NCBI GenBank assembly: GCA_014904845.1
Contig: MU119217.1
Span: 414,415 to 478,414 of the forward strand
Reading direction: 5' to 3'
Source: Acephala macrosclerotiorum
Taxonomy: Eukaryota > Ascomycota > Leotiomycetes > Helotiales > Mollisiaceae
DNA length: 64,000 nucleotides
A program made the position numbers and the translations under genes. The notes under the pieces are model-generated. The model ran no database searches, had not been told where the DNA came from, and saw nothing but the letters and a program-made list of their open reading frames with translations. Shown here in pieces: positions 45,840 to 57,180 of this stretch (the first letter of the stretch is position 1; every line of letters starts with the position of its first letter).

Positions 45840-48800
45840 TTAGTAAGGAGTAAAGCCCGGATTTCCGGTAGTATAACCAGGGGTAGAGCCTGGGAACTGA
45901 TAAGTTGGAGCCTCCAACGCAGCTTGGTGGTCAGGAGGAAATAAGGCATCGAAAGCGTCCTACATCATGGTCAATAGATTGTCTATGGAGAAAAGAGAAA
46001 TTCTTACCCAATCAATGTCAGCCATAGGGTCATCCATCCCCGACGATCCTGGAGGCCCTCCTATTCCCGTAGGAGGAGCAGCCATAGGCGGCTGACCCTG
46101 AATGCTCATAGTATCACTACTTGCCTCCGGACTCTGCGAACTCGGAAGTGCCCAAAGACTCTCCCCATTCGACACTCCTGCAAACTGCATATCCGCTAGA
46201 GGCATACGTCCAACATTCGGACCCGGCACACCTTGCAGATTACTGGCAGCATTATAGACTGGCCCACTGGGCGAATTTGGTCCTGATCCTGAAGCTGAGG
46301 GCTCAGGCTCCCGTTTTGGATTTATGTAATGGAGGCCTCCGACGATATTTGTATCGCCATCGATGGGCTTGCTGATGTTGCTATCTGCAACTCGTGGCTC
46401 TCTCTGTCCAACGTGTCTCTCCATGACGGTAGGTGCTCGCATTCCTCGCATGCTTTGATAGATTGCGGTCTTTTGCTGAAGCTCGGAGAGGATCTTCTTC
46501 CCCTTTAAGCGTCTCGGCTCGGAGGGATTGATCTCAAAGATGTAATCGAGACAGGCCCAGATTCGATCGGCCTCCTTGCGCTGAGGGTATACATAGACTT
46601 CCATCAACAGTAAGAAGGCCGTGTGGTATTGTTGATACGCCCCGGTGTACCATACCCATGGCTTCACTTCTGGAAGTGTCTCAAGAGCTACGGCAGTTTC
46701 CACTGTTGTTGTTCCGGAAGCGAGCATGATGTTGCGAAGTCGATCTGGCATTGGTGCCACAACAGAATTGTGGTAGCGATGAAGGACCATGATGTGAAGT
46801 CTGGATAAGAGGAGTGCCTAAGAAAGGTAAGTTATAGATTATCCTGTGCCTATTCTAAGACTAGAGCTACATACCTTGACGATTTTCGCGCACTTTTGCA
46901 ACGGTATCCTGTCGTCAATGAGATGATCGTACTTCGCAGCCATATTTGCGCGAAATGTCTCAATCTTAGCTAAAACCGCAGTCAAACTTATCTTCCTTCT
47001 CTCTATCCTGGGCCTGTCCACCCAAATAGTCCTCATCATCTCGTTGACCTCGAAGCGTATCAAGCAGAATGTAGCGTCAGTCCAGCGGTCCGCACCCACT
47101 GGGGCCTTTCCAGTTGCATGAAGATCAATGTCGTTCACATTGAGTGGAAGTTTCGTATCAAACTCATCACGCCTAATTGATGGCCGTGGGCCCTGGGCTT
47201 CGCAAGTTCGTATGTCTAGGAAGCACAATTGATGCCAGACAAGACGGCGGACATGAGTTTCAAGAGGGTTCATGCCATACGCTTGACCATCACGGTGGAG
47301 CCCCATACATTCAGCCATCCTGATTGCTGCGCCTAGCAAGACTGAATGTGCTCGAGACATCTCTGACCTACACAATGGGATCTGAGGCACAAGTCAGCAT
47401 CACGGACCATGTTTGCATTTTGGACCCAATTCTTACCAGGTACATCACAAATGCCTGCAATATTTCAATCTTCGTCGTCCGTAGGAAGTTGGCTCTCGAA
47501 AGAGCAGTTTCGGTGCCAAGCTTGAAGTTGTCCACGAGACTTGCTTTCGCAACTCCAAACTCTCGAATGACGGTAGATTCATCCATACTAACAACACCTG
47601 AGAACAGTACAGCAAATACGATGGTCTGCACAGTATGTGGAGGCTCGATGCCAAGAGATACCTCATCCCAGAAAGTGTCGTATTCCTTCTCAAAAGTAGG
47701 TCGATGGACTACCTGACAAATCGGATGAACACACGTGAAGTATTGCTTGATAAGTCTATCTGCGGCCAGTTGTGAAGGGAGAAAGTCGATAAGAGAAGTT
47801 GCTCCGGTGGATGTGCCTCCGAAGAAGAAGCTAGTAGAAGGCATCTGTGATCATCCAGATCAGTAAGTGGCCACTTGATTTGAATAAGGGTCTGATGTCT
47901 TCAGCTAGTTATAAGACACGATCTTCCATGAACTTTAGAACTTCTGAGACTTACCATATATTCAGGTCCTGCTTTGAGCCATTCAGAAGCAGGCGGTAGG
48001 GGCGCAGGCACGTGAGGCGGTGACTCGAGAACTTGTGCATCATCCTTATTTCTATCGCCCGTCATGAAGGTATCAGACATGGTAAATTGGAGCTGCAAAG
48101 ATATGTTAGTATTCAGAGAGAAATAGGGAAGCAAAATGAAGATAGGCTTGAATTTAGAAGGCACATAATGGGAAAGGGAGGTCTCGAGCTGGACACTGCC
48201 TGCCAAGAATGCTACTTGCCCCCGATTGTTACAGAAGCCGTTGAGAAGATCTTAATCCGGGAGCACAGCTCGTGCGAAATAAGCTGTTGGCCAAAGGAAC
48301 TCCTTCAGTAATATTGAATTGCCAAATTCTCGAGTTTCTCTGCGATACCTGCGGCAGGAGAAAGTGTCTATTTCCCAGAGAACAGATTCTGAAAAGTAGA
48401 ATATGAACAAGCAAATGTCGTTGGCAAATGGCCAACTCTCGGAGTACATTGAAAAGTACGAACCTCTTGAGAAATTTTTGGCCTGAAGAAGCCTCCGATA
48501 CGTTCGGTGATTCTCATCTTCCCCAGTTGGATCCCCAAATCAAGAAGGTCATCATCCTCTCCATCCACTTCATAAGCAGCATCGACGACAGCTAGCGGAG
48601 TAGGCTCCAAGTCCTTCTCGTCCTCATTGGCCGGTAAGTCATCCTCAGCATCGTCTGGCAACGCTCTCTCCTGACCAGGATCAGTTCTCGAAGCCGAATT
48701 CGAGCTCTTTGCAACATCCCGTTCCAGCAAGCGTTCTAAAGATCCCACTTTCTCCTTGATCTCCGTGAGCTTCAGCTGACTTGCTTGATCGAGAGCAGGT

Positions 48801-49084
48801 GCCAGGAACACACAATCGCGATTGAATTTTACACAATTCGTGCATGGATGCGACTTGTTGCATTTCAATTTTCGTCGGCGGCATTCCAGGCAACTCGTGA
48901 TCATGCGGTTTCTTCTCCTGATTCGTGGTGCTGACGAGTTTGAGGAGGTAGCATTTGTGCTAGATGCCCCTGCGTTTGGAGGAGATCCCGAAGGGCGTGC
49001 TGGACCAGTAGGAGGAGAGGTGGTAGTGGTTCTAGGCCTAGCCTCAGGGGAGATCTGGTTGCTTGTGTTATTGAAGTAATCCAT
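45840..49084 (-). CDS. Zn2Cys6 transcription factor
   Basis: A fungal-specific nuclear regulator. Six exons (48464-49084, 47955-48092, 47437-47844, 46875-47381, 46008-46817, 45840-45959) give 867 aa. The binuclear zinc cluster CLECRRRKLKCNKSHPCTNC lies near residue 67, preceded by RIRRRNR and followed by a coiled-coil dimerisation stretch (LKLTEIKEKVGSLERLLERD). The middle homology region (fungal_trans type) spans about 250-600, with MAECMGLHRDGQAYGMNPLE and VRRLVWHQLCFLD. The C-terminal 150 residues are Pro/Ser/Gly-rich and end in FPGSTPGYTTGNPGF. The intron after exon 1 is unusually long (371 nt). Target genes cannot be inferred here. Confidence 0.9.
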
Positions 49085-49830
49085 ATTGAATGATTACGGC
49101 CGTTGGGAACAATGGCTGTCAACGCCCAAACTGTCGGGTCCAATGAAGCTGTGGGGAAAGCTTGAAACAATCAAGCACGACTCGAGGTGCTCGTTTATGC
49201 AGGTCAACAAGGCATTGAGAGCATCAGTATGCGTAAAATGACAACTCGAGCATAGATTGGGAAAGGGTGGAAGTTATACGGCCGAAAGATTCACCAGATT
49301 CGTATCGGCGGGTTAGGTCGAGCCCCTCCGAATGCACGGTCAGCAAATGCTTATTGTCCAATCAGGGGGAGATCAAGATAATCCTTCATCCTCACAAGGC
49401 GTGTACAAGAACGATATACATCCGAATCAAGTGTCGACGTATTCAAAAATAGGTGAAGATGGATTGTCTTAGGCCATCCCCATCAAGTCCATGCCTGCGA
49501 GACATTCATATCTAAAGATCGACCATAAAATCATAGAGTTTCAAGTTTCTTTTTCCATGCTATCTATCCGTGTCTAAACGCCGAAGAAAACATCTCCCGC
49601 AGCACCACCGACTGAAAAAGATGCCAGAAAAAACAGAAGAAAACCAGTGCAAGCAAGCTTGTGAATTATGCTCGAACATCTGCACATTGGCCCATGCGTC
49701 GCCTCATCCCTCATGAAGCCATTTGCCTATATTCCTGATGCGATGCTCGCTGTGCATAGCAAACAAAACCAGACCGACGCATCATGATGTTAAAGAAAAG
49801 TCGTGTTAGAGAAGGTCATGAACCCCTCGT
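49085..49830. other. spacer upstream of the regulator and downstream of YDJ1
   Basis: It holds the promoter of the Zn2Cys6 gene and the 3' UTR of the DnaJ gene. No gene or repeat was recognised. Confidence 0.5.
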
Positions 49831-51242
49831 TTACTGGGAGGCGCACTGAACCCGTTCACCGCCGCCTGGATGTCCGTCCTCGTCATCTTCGTCCATTGCT
49901 GTCGCGCCTTGGGCTCGTGCTTGTTGGCTAGGATCAACGTCTTCGAAATCAACGATCTCGGTCATCGTCTCCGTAGGTGGGGTAACTGATGACTTAGTGT
50001 GGGGAATGATGGCCTTCAAAGCATCGAATGCAGCGGGGTCCTGGGTGAAGTTCTTCTCTGGGAACTTGACGTCGAATTGAACATACATGTTACCAAAGTC
50101 GTGGTGTCTGAATGATGGCATTCCTTGGCCTCGAATCATTTTTATGGAGCCTTTTGCTATTAGCTGGGATTCACGAAGTCAACCGCAATAGTACTTACCA
50201 GGAGCAATAACCTCTCCAGGAAGAATCTCAACGCTCAGCCACCGATCATCGAGATGCTCAATGAAAATGGTACCACCGGCTAGAGCAGTGACCAGGTCAA
50301 TCTCAGCGTGGTAGAACAGATCGTCGTCTTTCCGTTGGAATCTCGCATGTGGCTTTTGCTCGATCTCGAAGATAACATCACCAGGTTGGACTCCAGGAGT
50401 CTGGTCACCCTCGCCCCTGAACTCAATCTTGTGGCCTGTACGAACACCCCTATCGACGTGGACGTGGAGGACCTTTCGCTCAATCGTTGTCTTCTTGCCA
50501 TTGCAGCCCTTGCACTTGTCCTTTTCTCGAATGATCTCTCCCTCTCCATTGCAGTCAGGGCAGACAGTCTGAAATCTCTGGATCATGGGGCCCATCTGGC
50601 GCATCATGGTCTTCATACCGTGGCCGTCACATCCAGCGCACTTCTTGACAGCACCCTCCTTACCGCCACGGCCATCGCATTTAGGGCAGATGACGGATTT
50701 CTGGAGTGCGAGCTTGGAGATCTTTCCTCGGTAGATATCCTCGAGGGAAACCTTGTGGACGTGGTGAATTGTGCGGGCCTTTGGAGGACCACGTTGCTGC
50801 ATACCACCGCCAAACATGCCTCCCAATCCACCACCACCAAAAGCGGATCCTCCTCCGAAGAATTGAGAGAAGAGGTCCTCAGCGTTCATACCACCAGCAG
50901 CTCCACCACCTTCGAGACCCTCCTCGCCATATTGGTCGTATATCGATCGCTTTTGGGGATCGGAGAGGATCTCGTAAGCATGTGATAGGTCCTTGAACTT
51001 GTTCTCGGCCTCTGGGTTATGCGCATTTTTGTCTGAATCTCCTTGTTAATACCTGAAATGCGTCCCGACAATTTTCAACTTACCAGGATGGTACTTGAGA
51101 GCCCCGACCTTATATGCCTTCTTCAACTCTGCCTCGGTGCAGGTTGGCGATACCTGGTACAATATTTAGTTTTCTTGTCTACCAAAGTCCTGTATGAATT
51201 GCTTACGCCAAGGATATCGTAGAACTTAGAGTCTTTTGCCAT
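49831..51242 (-). CDS. YDJ1: type I DnaJ/Hsp40 co-chaperone, Ydj1-like
   Basis: A cytosolic partner of Hsp70 in folding and protein import. Four exons (51207-51242, 51084-51153, 50199-51032, 49831-50150) give 419 aa. The J domain spans the first three exons, and the HPD motif is created across the second splice junction (YHP-D-KNAHNP). A Gly/Phe-rich linker ([18 protein letters not shown]) follows, then four zinc-binding repeats ([32 protein letters not shown]). The protein ends CASQ, a CaaX box predicted to be farnesylated as in yeast Ydj1, tethering it to ER or mitochondrial membranes. Confidence 0.96.
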
Positions 51243-51382
51243 CTTGTATGTACTATCGCAAGGCTGCGAAGGTTCGGGTCGATCGCCTTGTTTCGAGAGG
51301 AAGTTGTCTTTCTGGAGTGGGAAAGCAAAGGCAAAACCTTAAGACTTGTGCTGAGAAGTTGGTTAGTCTATCTCTGCAGGGA

Positions 51383-51395
51383 GAATGTTCCAGAC
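51383..51395 (-). promoter_or_regulatory. candidate heat-shock element upstream of YDJ1
   Basis: GAATGTTCCAGAC is close to the consensus of alternating GAA and TTC units spaced by two bases, with the last unit imperfect. It lies about 140 bp upstream of the start, where Hsf1 would be expected to act on a chaperone gene. Confidence 0.4.
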
Positions 51396-52419
51396 ATGTA
51401 GGGGAATTAAAGTGCGATCAAATGTGCAGTTGAGATCGAAATAGCCCAGCAGTAGACGTTCTACTTACATTCAGTCTGAGGCTGAGAGGCCTTGCGGAGG
51501 CGCAAGAGGTTTGATTCTTCGAGTTATGCTCGTCGCAGGTCGAAAAAGTTTGCTTTGGCTAACTGACAGAAGTTGCAGAGGAGGGATGTCGGATCACGAA
51601 TATCGAGATCGTGTTGAGGACGTTTCGTGGAATTTTTGGTTTTCAGTGAAGTTCAATCCAGGTAAATAACGAGTCGAGATTTGAGTTGCGTCTGGCGGCG
51701 GTCGCTAAGCCGATGGAAGTTCGTAGAAGGCAGCGAATTCTCTCACAAATTCGGACAATCAAACCGATGGGTTTGTACGCACACATCCCGAAATTCTACG
51801 CCACCAGATCCCTACGCATCTCTTTCATATTTACAATAAAACAAATCTCTACTTCTTAACCAAATTCCATGGTGATGTCTAACAATTGAAAATAGTTCCT
51901 CTTCTCAAGTGTCTATAAACAGCATAGCCTTCTTCTCAAAATGCAAGACGCAATTCGGCACGATCTCCTCGTTAGACAAGCCAATAGATGAGGCATGATG
52001 ACCCTTAGTTATTTTTGTCTTATCGCGATAAGGGATGACATATTTTTTCCGTTGTCATGGAGGGGCAAAAGAAGATCGGAATATGTCTTGCTGCAAGTTA
52101 GCGGGGAAGTCAAAGTGTCAGGACAGCAATGTGGTGATAGAACCTTTGAGAATAAAGTGGAAGAAGCCATCAAAGTGGGAGTTCACTAGTCTTACAAACA
52201 TAGAAGTCAATAACATTGAGCAACTTTGCATCCAAATATGTTAGCTGAAATTGGTCAAGAATTACTGTACTTCGAGCCCACCTATAGATAACAAAGAGAA
52301 GTTAGGTAATAGATCATAGATGCCCCTCATCAGAACGGACAATCAGAAACGTCAAAAGTCTTTCATTTTTCATGATTTCCACCTCGAACCAAATAATCTT
52401 GTCACAGATTATAGAGAAA
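51396..52419. other. divergent spacer, YDJ1 to cytosine deaminase
   Basis: No gene was recognised. Small overlapping plus frames at 51995-52244 look random. Confidence 0.5.
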
Positions 52420-53168
52420 ATGAACGACCAAGAAGCATTCGCCATTGCCGTGGACGAGGCAAAGATTGGATACAAGGAAGGAGGCGTACCAGTGAGATTC
52501 CCCTCCACCTTTCAATTCTCAGAATGTTCCGCATGAATCCGGACTTTCACATGATCTGAAAGATGGAAATTCATTAACTTCATGGGCATCAGAGACTAAG
52601 ATTCGTCTCAGATAGGAGCAGCCTTAATATCTCGTGATGGCAAATTACTCGGCCGAGGTCACAACATGCGAGTCCAGAAAGGCTCCGCCATCCACCATGT
52701 GTGCTTGGGACATTGTCACTTTCTCAAGAATCCAAACTAAACATGAATAGGGCGAAACCGCCGCACTAGAGAACTCCGGGCGTCTTCCTGCTTCAGCATA
52801 CAAGGGCGCCACGATGTTCACAACTTTGTCACCTTGTGATATGTGGTATGTCGCTGGCTAGACCTCCTCAATTTTCGATCAAGACTGAGAATCGCCAGTA
52901 CCGGAGCATGCATCCTCTACGGAATCTCAAGAGTAGTCATCGGCGAAAACAAGACCTTTCTTGGCGGTGAAGCGTACTTGAAGCAGCGAGGTGTCGAGGT
53001 CGTGGTCATGGAAGACAAGGAGATGCAAGATCTTATGGAGAAATTCATCAAGGAGAAGCCTGAAGTTTGGTATGTTGATTCGGCGCGTCATGACTAATTC
53101 TCGCTGAAAATTGTGATAGGAATGAGGATATTGGTGAAGAGGAGAGAGTCTACTCGAAAGAGAAGTAA
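52420..53168 (+). CDS. FCY1: cytosine deaminase (Fcy1 family)
   Basis: Deaminates cytosine to uracil in pyrimidine salvage; the fungal form also acts on 5-fluorocytosine. Five exons (52420-52491, 52612-52698, 52751-52845, 52899-53069, 53120-53168) give 157 aa, almost exactly the size of yeast Fcy1. The zinc site is rebuilt across introns: HGETAALENSGRLP supplies the His ligand and the catalytic Glu, and PCDMCTGACILYGI supplies two Cys ligands. The C-terminus is WNEDIGE. Splice phases all close, and the first intron acceptor at 52611 gives the conserved VPIGAALISRDG. Confidence 0.95.
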
Positions 53169-53234
53169 GAGGTATTACTCACGAGTGGAATCTATGGCGT
53201 TGGTGATGTACATCTATTCATTGATATGGGTACA

Positions 53235-54528
53235 TCAGCTACCAGCCAATCGATGGATCTCTCCGAAATAGAACTTCAGGTCATCTGGCTTGACGCCGGG
53301 AGTAATACCTGCCTATATGTTAACAGAGCTCGACGAATCATGAGAAAGAACTTACCATGACCAAGATTAGCAATCCATCCTTGCTTTCCTCCTCCAAATC
53401 CCTTAACCATCTCCTCAACAGTCGCTGTTATTGCCTCGTGTGAGCCGTACAGAATACCAGGATCCGCATTTCCTTGGAAAACGACTTTCCTATCCCCTCT
53501 GATTTTAACTGCCTCTGCTGGATCATGTAACCAGTCCAATCCTACGACTTGATAACCCAGGTCACATAAAGAATCCAATGCGTACCACGCTCCTTTGGCA
53601 AACACAACCATAGGTACTGGTTCTAGCCCTAATTCCTTTATGCGACCTGGGAGATGCTTCGAGATGTATGCAAGGTACGGTTGAGAGAACTTTTTGAAAG
53701 ATAATGGCGACAGTTCACCAGCCCATGAGTCAAAGACTTGGATGATCTCTCTACAGTTAGTAAATACACTCCAATTTACAAGAATAACAACCTACCTGAG
53801 CACCAGCTTGAACTTGGAGAGCCAAAAATTCGACGCAGACCTCTGCAATCTTTTGCAGCATATCTTGGGTAGCTTTGGGATACTTGTAGATCCATGTCTT
53901 CGTCTCAATAAACATCTTGCTTCCACCTCCCTCAACCATGTAGCAGAACAATGTCCATGGAGCACCACAGAATCCGTACAATGGCACTCTTCCTTTCAGC
54001 TTATGTCTTGTCGTAGTAATAGCTTTGTAGACATAATCCAGCTCGGCAGCAACATCGACCTTCTTGCTAAGAACCGTACCATACTGGCCATCGTCGGGAG
54101 ACTTCAACGGTGTCGGAAAGTGAGGACCCTTCTTGTCAACCATTTCGACAATCATTCCTAGAGCCTGTGGTATAACGAGGATATCGGAGAAGATGATGGC
54201 GGCGTCGATGAGACCAGCAAATCGCTCGATAGGTTGGAGTGTCAGGGTGGAAGCAATTTCTGGAGAACGACAGCATGCGAAGAAGTCATTCTGACCCTTT
54301 GCTTCATGGTATTCGGGCAGGTATCGTCCAGCTACATTCCACATGAGTACGAGAAAATCAACGCAAAAGAGAGTCATGCATACCTTGACGCATCACCCAC
54401 ATAGGTGGTCGCTCTACCTTCTCGCCTTCTAGGTTTTAGTGAGAGTTCCGCCACTTAACAAGATTGAGCTCACCCCTTGCTGTTCGAAGGAGCAGGTCAT
54501 TCTGCAAAGGCTCAAATTCATGAGTCAT
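53235..54528 (-). CDS. HEM12: uroporphyrinogen decarboxylase
   Basis: The fifth heme-pathway enzyme, converting uroporphyrinogen III to coproporphyrinogen III in the cytosol. Five exons (54474-54528, 54384-54428, 53796-54331, 53356-53746, 53235-53308) give 366 aa, the family's usual size. The first signature [16 protein letters not shown] crosses the second intron. [15 protein letters not shown] holds the catalytic Asp, and [20 protein letters not shown] and NLGHGITPGV near the C-terminus are also diagnostic. The 45-nt exon 2 carries most of the active-site Arg motif. It is convergent with FCY1, 66 bp apart. Confidence 0.96.
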
Positions 54529-54908
54529 GTTGTACACGATGTCTGTTATGTAGAACGAAGCGGCTCTTCGGCAGGGGAATTTTTCCTACTTGAACTTTCA
54601 CCCCGCCAAGGCTGAATGTCGTTCCTGAGCTCGATTCCAAAAGCAGTTAGGAAACAATAGGGTGCGTTGATGAGTTGATGCCTCAATTGAGCGACCCAAG
54701 GTTAGGCCAATATTCTTGACAGACCGAACGAGCTTCAATTTCAAGCTTCACGTCCAGCTTCCATCAGCATCTACTTTTTACCCCAAAGTTCCGAGGATTC
54801 GGGTACCACGAAGTCAACACATTCCACACCCTCGAATGCTGCAATCTCACCTCGAAAGTCTATCATGATACAGAGACGAATGAAATGAAGAATCCATTTC
54901 GATAACCC
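54529..54908. other. divergent spacer, HEM12 to the 669-aa gene
   Basis: A 380-bp head-to-head promoter region. No motif was recognised. Confidence 0.5.
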
Positions 54909-56918
54909 ATGCTTCCCCGACCTCACGCCTGCCACGGAGCAGTGCAACGACGCCTTCCTACACATCTGGAGTCTTTATGGATATCCGATGATATCCTTCG
55001 CCATGAATGGCAGCGCTTTGTCCTTGGCTCGAAGATCAGCCGGCGTTATGGGAGCTTCGTACCAGGTCCCCTAGAAGCTCGACGACGGATGGGCAAGAGG
55101 CGCATGGCACACCTTTCTGCAGACTTTCTGCCGCCATTACCTAGTATCACATCACTGTGGGGCTCGTTCTGGGAAGTGGATAGGTCTCAATGGCAATGGG
55201 AGGCTCCAAGAAAGCGGGATTTGGAGCCAAAAAGCCTTGTTCGAACGCCCTCTCGGGTACAGGACAATGTCCCGGAATCTGTCACCAAAAGCAAAGTGAC
55301 GGCAAAGTCGTCGCCCAACAAGGAAATGTTCGCTTTCCGTAGCAAGATAAAGTCGTGCGACCTCGACGAATTGCCAGCCATCTGCGCTGACCTCAATCAG
55401 CTTTTCAACCATTATCTTACACACGGTATGGTGTCGGAGATGGAAATCATCGCTTCTCTGAGAGGCATTACCAAGGACCTTCGCCAGGCCTTTCCGAGTG
55501 CGGCAGAATCTCAATGTCTGCTTTTCTACAATGCTACTTGGGAAGGACTTGTGGCTTGCAAAATGCTTCGAAAAGACTACCTCGGGAACTCCATCACAAC
55601 AGTGTTTATGGATGTTCTCAGCAAACTATCCATGACATCGGAGGTACAGGAGCTAGCTCTTAGTGTTATAAGTACATTATCTCAGGAACAGTTGGAAAAA
55701 ACAGCGGTAGCGATATCCTCCGTGGTTGACGGCATTGTATGTTCCTGGCTACGAACGACTACAAATTTGTCAGACTCAAAAACTGGTGTCAACGAAACTC
55801 CCCATTCATTTCCCAAAAAGCTCGCCGAAGCTCTGCGGTGCCTGCCTAAAAAGACTCTGTCCATTGTCCTTCGAAGCAGCTCGATGTGTGTATCACAATT
55901 TCACGAAAAAACCATTGGTATGCCAATAGATCTTAGATACGCCTGGCTCTCTTTGGTATCACAAATACCAAATGCGTGTAATCGGAAGAACAAGATGTTT
56001 CTTCTGACCTGGAAGACCATGGAAGCTTCAGGAGCGCCTCTTCAGGAAAATTTAATGAGCCCCATCCTTCTTCAATATTGGATCAGTCAAGGAATTCTCA
56101 ACGCAGTGCATCTGAAAAACTCAAATAAAAATTTGCGTAAACGATTCTCTAAAGGCAAGATTGGACTTGGGAAGTTGCTTTATTTGCTTGAGAAGCACAA
56201 TGGTGTTGAGAAGCACACAGCGCAATTGCGAGGACAACTTACCGACATGCTATTTGAGCTCGGACAGTATGAGACGCTCTACAATATTCTGCTCTCTATG
56301 AAGAATCATAAGAAGACATTATCCACACCTTTACTTGCTCGAATTCTCGAAGCCACCAGCACGAGCGACCCTGCGTTTGCACTGAGGTTATTCAGAAAGT
56401 GCGTTAATGTAGGTAGCGAGCAAGAACAGTGGCTCCTCCTTGAGCTCTGTCCGAACTTCGTTCTCTCCTTAGTCGACAATCCAGATGTCGCCCAGCTAGC
56501 AATGCAGCGTTTCTTAATGATTCTGCTTCACGGAGGCATTTCTACAATTCCTAAACTGCGCGACGAGAGAATTGATCTCATCACGAAACTGGCCGTGGCC
56601 TTTGCTCAATCCAAGACACGACCGCCCAGAGTCATCCTTCGCAGTGTCCATTGTTGTCTCCTATACTTGCGCACACACCAGGCAACTCTAAGTCCCGATA
56701 TGTCTAGAGCGGTGACACACTCGGCCATCAATCTCAAGATAGAATTCAACAAGACGGTCCCTCAAGAGAGGGCTGCATGGGCTGTGAGGACGATTCAATC
56801 TATTGAAGGGCCCGAGGTTGCGGATGCCGTACATATGATTGTAAATATTTGGAATGAGAGGATATATGAAAAGCAGAGGAGGGCCGCCAATGTTCTGGGT
56901 GTGGGGCCAGTAGATTAG
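54909..56918 (+). CDS. unknown 669-aa, probably mitochondrial, helical-repeat protein
   Basis: A single intronless frame of 669 aa. The N-terminus is Arg/His-rich with few acidic residues (MLPRPHACHGAVQRRLPTHL), consistent with mitochondrial import. From about residue 140 onward the sequence is regularly helical and leucine-rich, with stretches such as LFELGQYETLYNILLSMKNH and FALRLFRKCVNVGSEQEQWL that resemble divergent PPR-type helical repeats of fungal organelle RNA-binding factors. That is inference from pattern only, and no specific family is claimed. The ATG at 54909 is the first in frame. The lack of introns in a 2-kb gene is unlike most neighbours. Confidence 0.8.
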   Translation: MLPRPHACHGAVQRRLPTHLESLWISDDILRHEWQRFVLGSKISRRYGSFVPGPLEARRRMGKRRMAHLSADFLPPLPSITSLWGSFWEVDRSQWQWEAPRKRDLEPKSLVRTPSRVQDNVPESVTKSKVTAKSSPNKEMFAFRSKIKSCDLDELPAICADLNQLFNHYLTHGMVSEMEIIASLRGITKDLRQAFPSAAESQCLLFYNATWEGLVACKMLRKDYLGNSITTVFMDVLSKLSMTSEVQELALSVISTLSQEQLEKTAVAISSVVDGIVCSWLRTTTNLSDSKTGVNETPHSFPKKLAEALRCLPKKTLSIVLRSSSMCVSQFHEKTIGMPIDLRYAWLSLVSQIPNACNRKNKMFLLTWKTMEASGAPLQENLMSPILLQYWISQGILNAVHLKNSNKNLRKRFSKGKIGLGKLLYLLEKHNGVEKHTAQLRGQLTDMLFELGQYETLYNILLSMKNHKKTLSTPLLARILEATSTSDPAFALRLFRKCVNVGSEQEQWLLLELCPNFVLSLVDNPDVAQLAMQRFLMILLHGGISTIPKLRDERIDLITKLAVAFAQSKTRPPRVILRSVHCCLLYLRTHQATLSPDMSRAVTHSAINLKIEFNKTVPQERAAWAVRTIQSIEGPEVADAVHMIVNIWNERIYEKQRRAANVLGVGPVD

Positions 56919-57180
56919 TGGACGAGTTATCAATGGCTATAGTACCAACGCAGGTTTGGTTGGAATCACATTGCTTGCGCCTTGAAATCTACATCTGCCT
57001 AAATCCTCGGTCCTCGCCAATGCAAACGTATCACTAACGATCTCCAGGAGCCTGTAGTGCCAATTGCTTAAAGGCTCCTTCGGCCAATGGCATTTACTCA
57101 TTGAGTCGTTGACTCTGGTGCAGCTAGGATTCCTTCCCCTAAAAGAGCTTATGCCAGCTAGACTCAACTATACGCTCGTA

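Noticed and set aside
52492..52611. FCY1 intron 1 (120 nt) as an introner-like copy
   Set aside because: The length fits, but the conserved end TTGGGTA and the AAGTGCTTAA block are missing.
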